Below are positions 1 to 13,018 of a DNA stretch of 64,000 nt, piece by piece; the stretch's first letter is position 1, and each line of letters begins with the position of its first letter. Source of the stretch: Liolophura sinensis. Lineage: Eukaryota > Mollusca > Polyplacophora > Chitonida > Chitonidae. The position numbers and the translations under genes were made by a program. The notes under the pieces were generated by a model, which worked only from the letters and a program-made list of their open reading frames with translations, was not told the DNA's origin and searched no databases. The stretch lies in the NCBI RefSeq assembly GCF_032854445.1, contig NC_088295.1, positions 5,954,501 through 6,018,500 on the forward strand, written 5' to 3'.

Positions 1-335
1 GACAGCATGTGAGATAAGAGCTCCAAAAAACTACATTCCTAGTCCCATGTTAGAGAAGAACAGCACAAAGACTTCAGCTCCAGTCCCATGTTAGATAAGA
101 CCAGCACAAAGACTACAACCCCAGTCGTATGTTAGACTACCCCAGTTCCACGTTAGACAAAAAGAACACAAAGACTACAACCCCAGTCCGATGTTAGATA
201 AGAGCACAAGACTACAACGCCAGTCTCATGTAAGATAAGAACAGCACAAATATTACAACCTCAGTCCCATGTAAGGTAAGAGTCGGCACAAAGGCTACAA
301 CCACAGTCCTATGTTAGACAAGAACAGCACAAGAC
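1..335. repeat. degenerate ~42-bp minisatellite at the left edge
   Basis: About eight diverged units share the words CAGTCCCATGTTAGATAAGA and GCACAAAGACTACAACC. The array is cut by the window edge, so its full length is unknown. No coding potential is apparent. Confidence 0.75.
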
Positions 336-2000
336 AACCCTAGTCCCCGTCGGCCAACGATTAGCCCTAGTCCCATGTGTGATAACAGCGGCGAGCAGGC
401 TACATGTACTAATAATTCAGAAACAAGTTAAATGAGTTGGGAATCAAGAGCTTCGTACACAAATGTCTGATTTAATACAGGCTCGAATTTGATTGGCCAG
501 TGTAAGAGATAGGCCACTCTAACTTATGCTTAGCGTAAGCTGAATATGAGGTATGGTAGATTTATTCAAGGGTGACCTAGGATGTACGATTTAACCCAGG
601 AAACCTTATATCCAGTGCTTCGATTCTGGATCCCTTTAACGTCAAATTGTCAGAAAAATCAAACAGATCCAATGAATTTTGTGTGAGTTGCTTGAGGAAT
701 TACAGTGTTAATTCAGCCTTTATGCAATGCAAATGTTGTCACATTTCAAAAACGTGAATTATACTAATGATTATTCATTTATCCGTTGCAGAAAACTTCG
801 TGTATTGTTGATTATTCATTCTTTTTTCTGAATTGGACAATATTTTTATCTGATTATTATTTACATGTTGCGATTTTGCTGCTGTCAGACCCGTTATAGC
901 GTCTTATCAGTGTTAAACAGGCTAATGAGGAAATCGGAGACTTCCCAGTTCTGTTTGATCACAATTGATCACTTTTGTCTCCCAGTTCTTTCGACAATTA
1001 TCTAAATAGGACTTGTAGCGTCGGTTATTTGTCTATTACTTTTATTGATCAACACCGTTTTTTCGGCATCGTTATGGAATTAATCTTTATATTTCGGTAA
1101 GAAAACTCATTACTGCGTGTCTCGTTTCAGTGGCATTTATTGTGGAAGACCCTATCTATTTCAGCTAATATTTCATAAATGATCTGCGTAAAGAAAAAAA
1201 ATTGCAAAAAATCCACAGCTTCTAAAAGGCCTACTGATTTCTGATAACGCAACTTCCACGACAGACTCATGTATTATATGAGGGCCAGTATGAAACCACT
1301 TTATTATGCGTTGAATATCTTGACTAACTCACTCATATAGGTGTATATACTTCTAAAATCTGTCTTACTTTGTATACCGTATAGACCTATATCTTCACAA
1401 CCACAGCAGCTCACCACCTAACATGCCTAAAGAACAAATGCAGGTAATGTCTAACCTGGGCCTGGTCATGTCGGCCATCTTACACCTATAATGTATCTAA
1501 TGATCGCGAGTATATGTCTGTGTGCAATTGTACGAGATGGAAGTGACGTGCATTTACGTGCTGTTGGCGGAGGCAATACACCACGGTCACGCATCACGTC
1601 ATCTACTGATCCCAGCAGTTGAGACTTCCCTGCAGCATGGCCCACATCCAATGACCGCTAATATACACATATACACATTAAGCAGCCATGACAGGGAGCA
1701 CAGGCAAACAGTTATTTCCTTACCACTTATAGTGATGACTTCATCATGTTATGTTTTCGGGATTTATTTCAGCTTTTTGAATGGGGATTTTGAATTGTAC
1801 TTCATGCTATTTTTTTTTTTACACTGGGTGAGAAGTTATTTAAGAAGATTTTGCAAATTAAATATTTATCAAGTTACACGAATAGATAAAGGTGGTTCAA
1901 CTCGTTTAAGATGTTGAACATCGCCAGGTATCTAAGCACGTTTCTTGAATCTTGACATCAAAGTTCCAACGCTTTTGTAGCCTGAGTACACTGACCCACT
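336..2000. other. no gene recognised
   Basis: AT-rich unique-looking sequence. Open frames here, including one of 131 codons at 1522-1917, have no recognisable domain and an amino-acid mix typical of random AT-rich DNA. Nothing functional can be supported. Confidence 0.5.
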
Positions 2001-2105
2001 GGGTCGTGGGTTTTATGGGGTCTGCCCGGTTTTCTTCTACTGGCCGCCGTCATAGAAGTGAGATACTGAGTACGGCGTAAAACACCCATCAAACAAATAA
2101 ATAAA
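2001..2105 (+). mobile_element. SINE 3' fragment (type A)
   Basis: Matches the 3' half of the recurring tRNA-derived SINE: GGGTCGTGGG, CTGGCCGCCGTC, GAGTACGGCGTAAAACACC, then an (AAAT)n tail. The tRNA-like head is missing, as expected from 5' truncation during retrotransposition. Confidence 0.85.
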
Positions 2106-2866
2106 CACTGACTGGTGTGTGCACGCGGAAATATCTGAATAAACCCACGCCATAGTGATGGTTGCTCAACAGCTATGGTAATGGCGTACTAATCGCTGTG
2201 GCATTAATGACTATGTAAAACAATAAATTATTTGAAAAAAAAAACCATTCATGCATCAACCACAAAGCGAATGAACTTTCCAGTCAATCAGCCATTTGCA
2301 GCAGAATCTTCAATCTAGCTTTTTACAATGACAGCAGAATATCGGTACTCTAGTGCCAGATTCAGGGCTGATTAACAAAGAATGAGCTAATAAACGTTTG
2401 GGTTTGCAAACCGCGTGCTTCTTTCAACAGCTCCTCGCAAAAAAAAAAGAAAAAGAAAAAAGAAAACAATATCTACAGCACCCACAAAACGCTGTAGAAG
2501 TCTCTGCTTTGATAGATATGTGCACAGTTACACTGTTATCTTTGTAGCCATATACGTTCCTAAAATCAATACGTCATTATGGCTTCCATTTTCCAAGCGT
2601 GAATTAACCTAGACATTGTTCTCGTTGCCTATCGGACATAACGTATATGGATGTAGAGAGCCCCATGGGTAACAGTGCAGTGAGGTTACGATACTTATCC
2701 CACAACCAGTACAGGGGTGGCACGAGTTAATAAACACAAGAGAAAGAAATTACATCTCATCATTCAGAAATCACAACATTTTAACTACAACGGCAAATCT
2801 CTTAGCTAACAGGCACCAATGGCTACACACAGAACACAAAGGGGAGAAAGTGTAAAGAAAGTTATC

Positions 2867-2872
2867 TTTATT
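2867..2872 (-). promoter_or_regulatory. candidate poly(A) signal for LITAF gene 1
   Basis: AATAAA on the minus strand, about 570 nt downstream of the stop codon at 3438. It is the first canonical hexamer I noticed downstream of the last exon. Transcript evidence would be needed; by itself a hexamer in AT-rich DNA is weak. Confidence 0.3.
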
Positions 2873-3437
2873 AAAAAGAAAGAATTTCTTGTAGATGGAA
2901 ATGAAATGTCTTACAGACTTTCGAAATATAATTGTGTACATCTGACTTTCTATCGATTTGTCTATTTTAAGAGTCAGACGACTATCTGTTAAAATGTCAT
3001 GGATGGTCAAGATCGTAATGTAATGTATGGGTTCTCCAATACCTCAGCAGTAGGTGAATGCCTTGACTTTGCAATGGTTGACCTTTTCCCGCACAGTGGT
3101 GACTGGTGTCCAAGTTGAATAGACCGTTGTTCCTCTCACAGTGACTGGATAATGCGCTATTAGCTGCCCACGAAAAGCCATCGCAAAGATAAGAATAGAC
3201 TGCAGAGTTTCTTTACTTTATGCCGGAAGATACCGCTAATGTTTTGATGGACTTCATTTTAGAACCATTATACACCTCTTGAGTCGTTGGAGGAAATCCT
3301 CCATCTTCCCAATCCCCGCCTGTCATGTGCTGAAGTGATATCTTGTTAATGTCACTCGAAGTTATACAGTTACATTTAGTGACGTTTACGATATAGGAGA
3401 CAGGTAGATGTAAGACGTCCTCCTCCTTTCAGCGATG

Positions 3438-6400
3438 CTACATTCTCCTGTAGATGCCCAGTTGCTGGTGACAGTTCGGACATTTGTGCACACAGTCTTT
3501 ACAGCTGTTCACACAGAACGGGATAAGACAACAACCCAGATCACACCTACAACGTTATAAGAAAGTAGGGTTTAAATCACCTCGTGAGTTCAGTGCTTAT
3601 CTGGAACATTTTTCTGAACTGCTTTATTCGTATTGTGAAAAAAACTTACCCTCACTTATATTGCCACAGAAGTTACCAAATGCCATTGTCACACGATTAT
3701 TGTGTTACCAAGCGTCATTGTCACACGATTATTGCCGTGTTACCAAGCGCCATTGTGACACGATTACCGTCTTGTTGCCAGATGCCATTATGACACAATT
3801 ATAGCCGTGTTAACAAGTGCCACTGTCACACAATAACAGCCGTGTTACCAAGCGTCATTGTCACACTATTATATTCGTGTTACCAATTGTCATGCGCTTA
3901 TTGTCGTTTTACCAAGTGTCATTGTCATACGATTATTGTAAATTTGTAATCTAATAATTCTTGAGTGTGGCGTTAAAACTCAATGAAATCCAGTAACCTC
4001 AAATCAAGCAAAGCTGTTAGTGGTGTTCACGTACATCAACAATGTTTTCTATTAGTTTACTACGAAGACATACTAACATGCCTAATTCTGTCATCAGAGA
4101 ACCATCTTTATAAAGCTTATACCAACGGAAAAATTGGATAGCGTGCCTGGTTTAACTCTCAATGCTGCATTCATGGATATTATATTTAGCTCATTTTGAA
4201 GGGCTGTGGCGAGTGGCATTAGGTCCTTTTGTAGGGCTGTAGCCAGATACCTTAGAGCTCAGGATAAGTGAGTGATCGGCTAAGTACACTCTTCAAAAAA
4301 AAAAGAAACGCAAAATGAAATTCAAAAATGATACTTACAATTTTGTACACATATGTTAACTCAAACAGTTTTGTAGGGTTGCACATTGTTACTGGAATGT
4401 TTCAGAAGATCATCCTTGACCAAACGCTGATCTACACGTCCTTGAATAACATCAAATTTACATTGATATTTGGGTTTTGCGTTTCTTTTTTTGAAGAATG
4501 TATTTAGAGATGTGACGAGTGATTTTGGCTTACTTTCCAGGACTGTGGAGAGTGACTTGGTTCCGGTTATAGTGCTGTGGTGAGTGATTTTAGCTCAGTT
4601 GATAGATGAGTGAGTGAGTGATTAGGGATCAGCTTCTAGGGCTGTGGTGAGTGACTTTAGCTCAGTTCTAGAGCTGTGGTGAGCGATTTTGGCTCAGTTT
4701 CTAGGCTTGTGGTGAGTGAGCTCAGTTTATAGGACTGTTGTGAATGAATTTGGCTCAGTTTATAGGACTGTTGTGAGTGAATTTGGCTCAGTTATCTACG
4801 GTTGTGGCGAGTGAATTAATCTCAATTTCTAGGGCTGTAGTGAGTGACTAAGGCTCAGTTTCTGGGGCTGTGGTGAGTGAATTTGCTTCAGTTTCTAGGA
4901 CTGTTGTGAGTGAATTTGACTCATTTATCCTGGGTTCTGGTGAATGACTTTATCTAAGTTTCTGGGGCTGTGGTGAGTGAGCTTGGCTCAGTTTCTAAAC
5001 TCTTGTGACTGAATTTGGCTCAGTTATCTACAATTGTGGTGAGTAACATTATCTCAGTTTATCAGTCTGGGGTGAGTGACTTTGGCTGAGTTTTAGGGCT
5101 GTGGTGAGTGACTTTGGCTGAGTTTTAGGGCTTTGGTGAGTGAATTTGACTCAGTTTCTAGGGCTATGGTGAGTGACTTTGGCTCACTTTCTAGGGCTGT
5201 GGTGAGTGAACTTGGCTCAGTTTCTGAGCTCTTGTGACTGAATTTGGCTCAGTTATCTACAATTGTGGTGAGTAACATTATCTCAGTTTATCAGTCTGGG
5301 GTGAGTGACTTTGGCTGAGTTTTAGGGCTCTGGTGAGTGAATTTGGCTCAGTTTCTAGGGCTGTGGTGAGTGACTTTGGCTCACTTTCTAGGGCTGTGGT
5401 GAGTGAACTTGGCTCAGTTTCTAGAACTGTTGTGACTGAATTTGGCTCAGTTATCTGCAATTGCGGTGAGTAACATTATCTCAGTTTATAGGGCTGTGGT
5501 GAGTGACTTTGATTGAGCTTCCGGGGTTGTGGTGAGTGGATTTGGCTCAGTTTCTAGGGTTGTGGTGAATGATTTTGACTCAGTTATCTAGGGATGTGGT
5601 GAGTGATTCTGGCTCACCTCCTAGGGCTGTAGTGAGTAAATTTGGCTCATTTTGTAGGGTTGTGGCGAATGACTGGCTCAGTTTTTAGGGCCGTGGTGAG
5701 TGACTGGCTCAGTTTTTAGGGCTGTGGTGAGTGACTTTGGCTCAGTTTCTGGGGTTGTGGTGGGTGACTTTAGCTCAGTTTCTAGGACTGTGGTGAGTGA
5801 CTTTGGCCCTGAATCTGGGGTTGTGGTGACTGACTTTGACGCAGTTTCTATGGCTGTGGTGAGTGACTTACCCAACGAAGCAGAGGATCAGACAAATGAT
5901 CCAGGTGAAGGTTCCGGTCGTGTACGATGTAGCGGTGACGACGTCAGCGTTACAGTGTGGACACTTGGTCCGGACGGGGGACTCTCTGTACCCCTGTGCC
6001 ACGGCGATGACAGGAGGAGTAAGGACAACCGTCGTCGACCCCTGAACTAAAAAAGCAAAATGTACACTATGATAACTATAAACGCAAACGTATATTGTCT
6101 GTATGGATCACGTCCGCTGCTCGATCAAAGCTCTGTGCAAAGAGTTTTAACCAGTTATGGAGAGATTCTGCAATGAGCCTACATATAGAGCCAAGTAGGG
6201 CTCTTAACCAAGTAAGGTTAGGTCCTGCAGTCAACCTACATATAGAGTCAAATAGGGCTCTTAACCAAGTAAGGTTAGGTCCTGCAGTCAACCTACATAT
6301 AGAGTCAAATAGGGCTCTTAACCAAGTAAGGTTAGGTCCTGCAGTCAACCTACATATAGAGTCAAATAGGGCTCTTAACCAAGTAAGGTTAGGTCCTGCA

Positions 6401-9400
6401 GTCAACCTACATATAGAGTCAAATAGGGCTCTTAACCAAGTAAGGTTAGGTCCTGCAGTCAACCTACATATAGAGCCAAACAGGGCTCTTAACCAAGTAA
6501 GGTTAGGTCCTGCAGTCAACCTACATATAGAGTCAAATAGGGCTCTTAACCAAATAAGGTGAGGTCCTGCAGTCAACCTACATACAGAGCCAAGTAGGGT
6601 TCTTAACCAAATAAGGTGAGGTTCTGCAGCCAGCCTGCATATAGAGCCAGTTCGGGCTCTTAACCAAATAATGTTACGTTCTGCAGGCAACCTGTATATA
6701 GAGCCAGTTAGGGCTCTTAACCAAATAATGTTACGTTCTGCAGGCAACCTGTATATAGAGCCAACTGGGACTCCTGACCAAATAAGGCGAAGCTTTGTAG
6801 TCAACGTGCACCGAAATCCAGCGAGAACAGGACGCGGAATGATGGAGTTTTGCGGTCAAGATGCGATGCTTATTGAGATATGCGGACTCATTGACGAAGG
6901 CTTCAAGCTCTTGAACCTGCATGTGCAAATCTGTCGGGGTGTGTGTGTTGGGGGGTGGGGGGGGGGGGGGTATGGGGCGGCGGTAGTGAGGGTGCGTATT
7001 TGTTTGTGGGGGGAGGCATTAATGTAATTGCGATAAAGTTAGTCGGCTGTTGTGAAAACGCAGTAAAACTATAAACAAACAATACAACAAATATAATCCC
7101 TCCTGAATATATCTTACAATACATAAAGCGTGGTAAGTTTGAATTAAACTTAACCCATTCCCCAATGGTACCCGATTACATACTGGTCACTTACTTGGCT
7201 GGCCATAGCCAGGCGGTGGCTGGGCGTAGGCCGGTGGAGGTGGAGGGCCATTGGGAGGATAACCTGAGAAGAACAAACATGTCAGTAAGGCTGGCCAAGT
7301 GAACATCAGAATACCGTGGTATTCCATCTTTACACCATCTCCTCATCCCCTCTCCCCAAAATTAGCATGATATGAGGACATATACATGTATTTTCAAACA
7401 TAGATTTTTACAGATACGCCTATAAATGAAAGTACACATTTGACAGTGATCATTGAGTCATGAGAGATATCTGGAATATAAAACCTGTTCAAAGAATGTC
7501 ACTCACATATAATATAATCAATGTGAGCCCTTCTATTACGTCTTTCCTGGATGTTCTTTTAGCCTTAAATATTTTAAAAAATCTTTGAACTGAAAACCTT
7601 CAGTGATATACTGGTAATATAGCTTTTGTAAAAGTACCATAAACCTTCAAGTACCTATTTTAAATCTGTTTTGATAAATGAAGGCTATTGCGTAGTTAGT
7701 ACCTTAAAAATGTGGACATTGAGGAGCGCATCTTTGTATTTTACAGCATTTGTAAGTATTTTCAATCCTTTGTCAAACACTTTGATCAATTGGAGAAGTC
7801 AGATCCGTATGATCGATTGCTTCACTTGCCGTTTTGCAAGTTCTGAAATATTGCTTTAGAACATAAACGATTGTGTGTTTTTTTTTTATGTATACTTCTA
7901 AGTTTGGCTTCTATATGTTGTACAGTCAGATGTTGTAGTATAATCCAGCGGTACACCTTCTTTTGCTATTTTCTCACTTTACTAACTCATGTTCTGCATT
8001 CAATAGTTCACAAACACTTCCTGAGAAGTGCCCGTGCTTTGCAGGACGGTTTGATTCTTCCAAAGCACGCCACTTTAAGGCTTCAAAAGACACGACTTTC
8101 CCACCAGTATTTAATGTATCTCTTACATATCCTGTATCATAAAGGTTCGCCAAGGTATAGTTACGTGTACTTATCGTATTACACGTTAACTAACCGTAAT
8201 TACATTTGGCGAACTTTGTTGCACATTATTAGTATATTGTGCCTAAAGTAGATTTAAAAATTTTGAAAGCCACAGTAGACCTATACGATGTCGTTATAAG
8301 ACAGACAGTTGACAAACGGTCATACATAACGTGTGAAATTCGGACTCTCATCAATTTAAATCCATTAGGGGTTTAATCTAACTATATTATTTTAATGCTT
8401 AAATAGTAGCATATGTTTATTTATTTATGTGATTGTTGTTAAACGCCGTACTCAAGAATATTTCAGATATACGACGGCGACCAGCATTATGGTGGGAGGA
8501 AATCGGTCAGAGCCATGCGCAGGCTGTTGGCAGATATTCCCATGTACAGCCGGAGAGGAAGCCAGTATGAGCTAGACTTGAACTCGCAGCGACCGCGTTT
8601 GTGGAAGAATCCTGGGCTATTGAGCCCTACTAGCGTAGCATATACACACGCCCAGTTTACCATTGCGGCTTAAGGAAAATTGGATTAAAATAGCAGTGAT
8701 CTCAATTGCGATTGCATTCACTTGTCGGGAATTACTCAAAATGCAAAATGTCCATTAATCAAGGCCACAACCAGGCTGTCAGACTATGGTAAATTTCATA
8801 AATGTTAGAACCACTAGCACGGTGCATATCACACGTTACACATGGTAAAACACCGCCAAAAGGAATTTAGTACTTGTCTCAAAATGGTAGATGCGGATGC
8901 TCGTGGGTTTCCCCCGGGCTGTGCCCGGTTTCCACCCACCATAATGCTGGCCGCCGTCGTATAAGTGAAATATTCTTGAGTACGGCGTAAAACACCAATC
9001 AAATAATAAATAAATAATAATCTTTGCTGAAAAAAATCAACGCTTGCAAGAAATGGATAATAGTAGCAGCGAAGAGGACATTCTTTTAAATGAAATTTTC
9101 AGAAGAAAGTTGAGGAAAATAAAGGCGTACAAAAATGTTTAGCGCCATTAATCACGAAAGAAACAAATTCGGCCAGTTCACAACGTTGATAAGTAGGGAG
9201 CTTATGTCCGACTCTGCTTTGATTGGTCAGAAGAAAAAATCGGTCACGATTTTTCTCCCTGGAACGACAAAAATAGATCCGATTGCCATTTCCCCGAATT
9301 CGGTGTGCGGAAGGAATTTGGTGCAGGAGTGATGTGAACGGATGTATGTTTTAACTATAATATCCATTTCCTCACAAAATCGTAACGAAATTTGCTTCGC

Positions 9401-10667
9401 GGTCCGGACGGAATTCCGTGCTGGCGTGAACGCACCTTTAGAGTAGAGAGGAATTCTTAACATACCTCTCTCTTTGTTACTGCCGTCTATCGATTTTTAC
9501 CAAACAAGAAAAAAAGATCCAAAAACAAATGTTTATCTCTGAAATTGTAGTCGGCTGCACGTTTTTAACAATACAATAACAGTGTATTCTTATGAAACAA
9601 GTTTCATAACTAGTTTGTAACTCAATAAGGTTATGTCGGGGACAGTTGGTTACTGTGTCGGAGCTGGTACATGAGTACTCTCTAAAAACGACTGCGTATA
9701 CATTTGCACATCCACAGTGACGTGTATCAGCGGTACACACATATATAGGCCTACATAAGTCACTGTGCATGTGTTACATGAATTACACAATTTGTGTACG
9801 GCTGATAAACAAAAAGAATCAGGATGTGAATTTTTGTCACACCACTGTGTGCCACTACATACTACTTTTTAGAGAGTACTGAGCCCAGGTAGGAGAGAAG
9901 CCAGGCACCGGTTCCTTCGCCCTCCTTTTTGGTTATACATGTGTAATACTTTTATGTTACCGTCTTTTGACGTAAGAAAGTATAAATAAACAAAGGACTC
10001 GAAACAGCGTCTCCATTCAGAGTCACTCTATTCCCTCACTTCATCACCTCGAGCAGTCCCGTAGTATGTTACTTACGTAATATTAGCGAATCGCTATGCT
10101 GCAACGTCATGAATATTAATATAGGGGAGCTGATCATGTGATGTAAACATACACATGTGCTATGATGTAAACAAACGCACGTGGCAAACTATGATAATAT
10201 CACAACATGTAGTACTGTTTCATTTTATTAAATATAATAAAACTACAATTTTATTGTTTTAATAAAATCACTTCCGTATGGAAACCACTTAGAACAGGTA
10301 AGATAGTAATCGAGGCTTCTCGTAATCAATTCTAAATTCAACATACACATGTAACTCTTAACTGGTGTCGAAAATATCTTAATATTGATATTTATATTTT
10401 GCCAAAATTTTACTGAATAATTTTTAAGAAGTTTCGGGCTTATAAGAGAACAGCTCTAATGACAATGGCCAACTTAATCGCTATCAACTTATCTGGTGAA
10501 CCGAATGTGTGTTCAGTGCTGCCTACATACAGAATCTGTGCTGGTATGCTTTTCTTTCGGCTTACAGACCGCCCGGATCAATTATGTTAGTTTCACACTA
10601 AACTCTGTACACATGCGCAATAAGAGAATAGTTTCTTACCAGGTTGCTGCGGCTGAGGCTGTGACAT
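3438..10667 (-). CDS. LITAF-domain protein, gene 1 (four coding exons, complete)
   Basis: Coding exons, minus strand in order: 10640-10667, 7195-7263, 5872-6046, 3438-3546. All junctions are GT-AG and phases agree (1, 1, 2), giving 126 aa. Residues 1-35 are Pro/Gln/Tyr-rich with a PPAY (PPxY) motif at 19-22, the kind of site bound by NEDD4-family WW domains. The LITAF domain follows: CPHC at 61-64, a hydrophobic stretch at about 79-104 (starting TFTWIICLILC), then CPNC at 113-116; these two CxxC knuckles bind one zinc. Family members insert the hydrophobic part into the cytoplasmic face of endosome/lysosome membranes. The length is typical of small LITAF/CDIP proteins. Introns hold a 57-bp array, a 33-bp array, a MITE and SINEs. 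It lies in tandem, same strand, with LITAF gene 2. Exact orthology (LITAF versus CDIP1) cannot be settled here. Confidence 0.92.
3661..3937. repeat. ~35-bp minisatellite just upstream of LITAF gene 1 last exon
   Basis: Seven to eight units containing GCCATTGTCACACGATTATT and GTGTTACCAAGC. It lies in the last intron of LITAF gene 1, about 115 bp from the acceptor of the terminal exon. Open frames at 3484-3804 are by-products. Confidence 0.85.
4287..4500. mobile_element. 214-bp MITE with terminal inverted repeats
   Basis: Left end CACTCTTCAAAAAAA, right end its complement (TTTTTTTGAAGAATG), followed inward on both sides by GAAACGCAAAA. TA dinucleotides at 4285-4286 and 4501-4502 flank it, as expected for a Tc1/mariner-type target duplication. 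There is no coding capacity. It sits inside the 33-bp minisatellite, whose units appear on both sides. Confidence 0.8.
4503..5871. repeat. 33-bp minisatellite in the last intron of LITAF gene 1
   Basis: Roughly 40 units of about 33 bp, consensus words GGGCTGTGGTGAGTGACTTT and GGCTCAGTTTCTA; a few diverged units lie left of the MITE (about 4190-4286). The array runs right up to the exon ending at 5872: the donor GTAAGTCACTCACC is itself a repeat unit read on the minus strand. Because the unit is a multiple of three, several artefactual open frames appear in it. Confidence 0.9.
6170..6795. repeat. 57-bp minisatellite in intron 2 of LITAF gene 1
   Basis: About eleven units of 57 bp containing GGGCTCTTAACCAAGTAAGG and CCTGCAGTCAACCTACATAT. 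Five central units are nearly identical; those towards 6600-6790 are diverged. The unit is 19 codons long and lacks stops in one frame of each strand, which produces repetitive open frames of 155 (plus) and 242 (minus) codons. These are not supported as genes. Confidence 0.92.
8416..8639 (-). mobile_element. SINE type A, near full length
   Basis: Reverse-complement copy with (AAAT)n tail at 8416, GCCGTACTCAAGAATATTTC, CAGCATTATGGTGGGAGGAAA, and a degenerate tRNA-like head with a B-box-like stretch (ACTTGAACTC reversed) near 8575. It lies in intron 1 of LITAF gene 1. Confidence 0.85.
8891..9021 (+). mobile_element. SINE type A, 5'-truncated
   Basis: Contains CTCGTGGGTTTCCCCCGGGC, ATAATGCTGGCCGCCGTCGT, ATTCTTGAGTACGGCGTAAA and an AAATAAATAA tail. 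The head is absent. It lies in intron 1 of LITAF gene 1, opposite in orientation to the copy at 8416. Confidence 0.88.
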
Positions 10668-13018
10668 GTTCGCGGGATTAGGCTTATAATACAGAGAGGA
10701 GACGTAAAGCTGCCAGTCCGTCTGACAGGCGAGAGAGTCGAACTTGAAGCGGACTGATCCGGTGATTCGCAAAACCCCGCACTATAGTAACGTACTAGTG
10801 CCATTGATCTGTCTATCCATAACTGTTTGTTGATCGGCCACCATGGCAATGATGTCGGTATAGCGCTATCAATCTGCTCACCTTGTATTTAAACAATAAT
10901 CGACCTTAATTGATCTCAGTGAACTGAATAGGCGTTCTTTCGCACGAACGACCTACGATTGGTGGGCTAGGTGCAGTGTGTCTGTCCATGGAATGCATGA
11001 CCAAGTATTGTTAGCAATTTGATAATGGCGGCCTGTGCTTTTCCTCTAATCCCCGATAGAGCTCAGTGATATGTCCTATAGCGATAGTCCATACTGGTAG
11101 TGCATGGGATCGGGCCGATCGACACTGGTGAAGAAAATACCAAAGGTACTCAAAATAATCATCCAGATCGAAAATCAACAAGATTTATATAGGCCTACCT
11201 AAATACCACCGCTGAAACCAATAAACGAGTTTCGTAACTTACTTGATATATATATACCACAACAGTATTATGCCATGTTTTGGAATATTTCACTTTATGG
11301 GGTTCGTGTCTATGGGAAGAGAAAACTATCGCATTTGACTGCCCAGGTATACACTTTGCAAATCTCGTGGCGTAAAGCTGCCGCCGAGATTGCGGTTGGA
11401 CTCGAGCCTGTGTCCTCATTAGTTACTGATGTGACTTGTTGATCCACTGGTTGGTGCTTAACGCCGCTCTCTGGTGTAAGCAGACGACTAAGCTTTTAAG
11501 ATGTGTAAGTCTGCACCGAATGAACATACCTTAGGCTGCATGTATTCACCCGTGTGCACATATAAACCTCTGAATGCTTATATAACACTCCATCATGTGC
11601 TACCCAGACGGATCGGTATAACACTCCATCTTGTGCTACCCAGTCGGATCGGCATAACACTCCAACGTGTGCTACCCAATCGGATCGGAAAGACAAAATA
11701 CATGCACTTTGGTTCAAGCTTACAAAAATACAAAGTAAAGTGCCCAAGCTTGAAAAAAATCCTGTTTCTAGAACGCTTTTGAAGTTGCATTATACGTAGA
11801 ATGTATCCTGGCATGTATTTCGCGGCTTTTATCTTAAAAGATGGACAGGTAAATGGCAAATTTTCTAGAGATGACGGCCCGTGTTCTCCGTTGAACTTCA
11901 CGGAAGACTACTTAAACAGCCCAACAGGCGCAACCAATCACTCGTGGTCGACAAAGAATCGGGAACAGTGGATGAAGAATTTATTAATACATGTATTAGA
12001 ATTGTACCTGTACTGTTTATAGTGTTAATATAATTTTAATGTTTGAAAAAGCTGTAATGCGACCCGCATGAGGAATTTTATTAGCGAGGTAGAGCTTTAA
12101 CAAGTGCGCTGATCAGACGAGGCTGATATTTTGTGAAAGGTAATTATTTGGGCTATTCTAAAAAATAGCAAAAATTCGATTTGATTTTGCAAAAAACTCT
12201 CCTGCATAGTCTCTTCAAGAAAAACGCATATGTAGGCCTGTACTTAATCGATGTGTCGTATACTTAATTCTCGTATTTATTACACAGCTTAAGATTAAAA
12301 TCATAAATTGTAAATGAAACTCAGAAAATGAGAGAGCTCAGCTTGTTGTTGATACGTCAGGTTGTTACGAACTAAGGAATCATTGCACAAATTTTAAACT
12401 TTCTACAGTAAAACATTTTAATAGCAGCTGTGTTTGTAATTTTGTCTTAAAACGTTTGATAAATACGGCCTTGTATTTATTAAGCAGCTTAAGAATTAAG
12501 TCATAAATTGTAAGTGCTAATAAACTCAGAACAGGAAAGAACTCAAATTGTTGGTGTTACATTGTTCTGCAGTAAAGAATCAGTGCTTAAAAAGCGACAA
12601 AAAAGAACTCAGACTGCGGCTGGTAAACTGTTCGCCAGTAGAGTCAGCATACAAATTTTAGACTCCCTTGAGCATTTTAATTGTAGCCATGTCTGAAATT
12701 CCGACCTGACAGATATACACTCTACCACAAGGATCAATGAATTGTCTTAGACTTAAGTCAAAGATGATCTTAACGTGTGGTATTTAAATGTAAACACTAA
12801 GGACCGGATATTAATTGTAACGCAGGGAATCTGCCCCAGCGCAAGAAATTGTGCACCTCAAGAAGCGAAACTCACTATAGGTGTGAGCGACAGCTGTTGA
12901 CACGCTCGTGAGGATACTTCTTTTTTTCATTTTTTTTCTCACTCTTTGTTAACACTTGTCCTATTACATAACAAGCATATGACTCAAATGAATAAGGCTC
13001 CAAACATGCACTGCGGCC
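10668..13018. other. intergenic; promoter side of LITAF gene 1 plus small repeats
   Basis: Upstream of the ATG of LITAF gene 1. A TATTATAAG-like word lies about 20 bp before the ATG and an ATTGG (reverse CCAAT) at about 10959; neither is convincing as a core promoter. Three 36-bp repeats (GTGCTACCCA...CGGATCGG) lie at 11584-11690. An imperfect tandem duplication of about 200 bp occurs at 12271-12660, sharing CAGCTTAAGA and TCATAAATTGTAA. No gene recognised. Confidence 0.55.

Noticed and set aside
6076-6804. 242-codon repetitive minus-strand open frame
   Set aside because: It is read-through of the 57-bp minisatellite, whose unit is a multiple of three. The opposite strand is equally open, and the region lies in an intron of LITAF gene 1.
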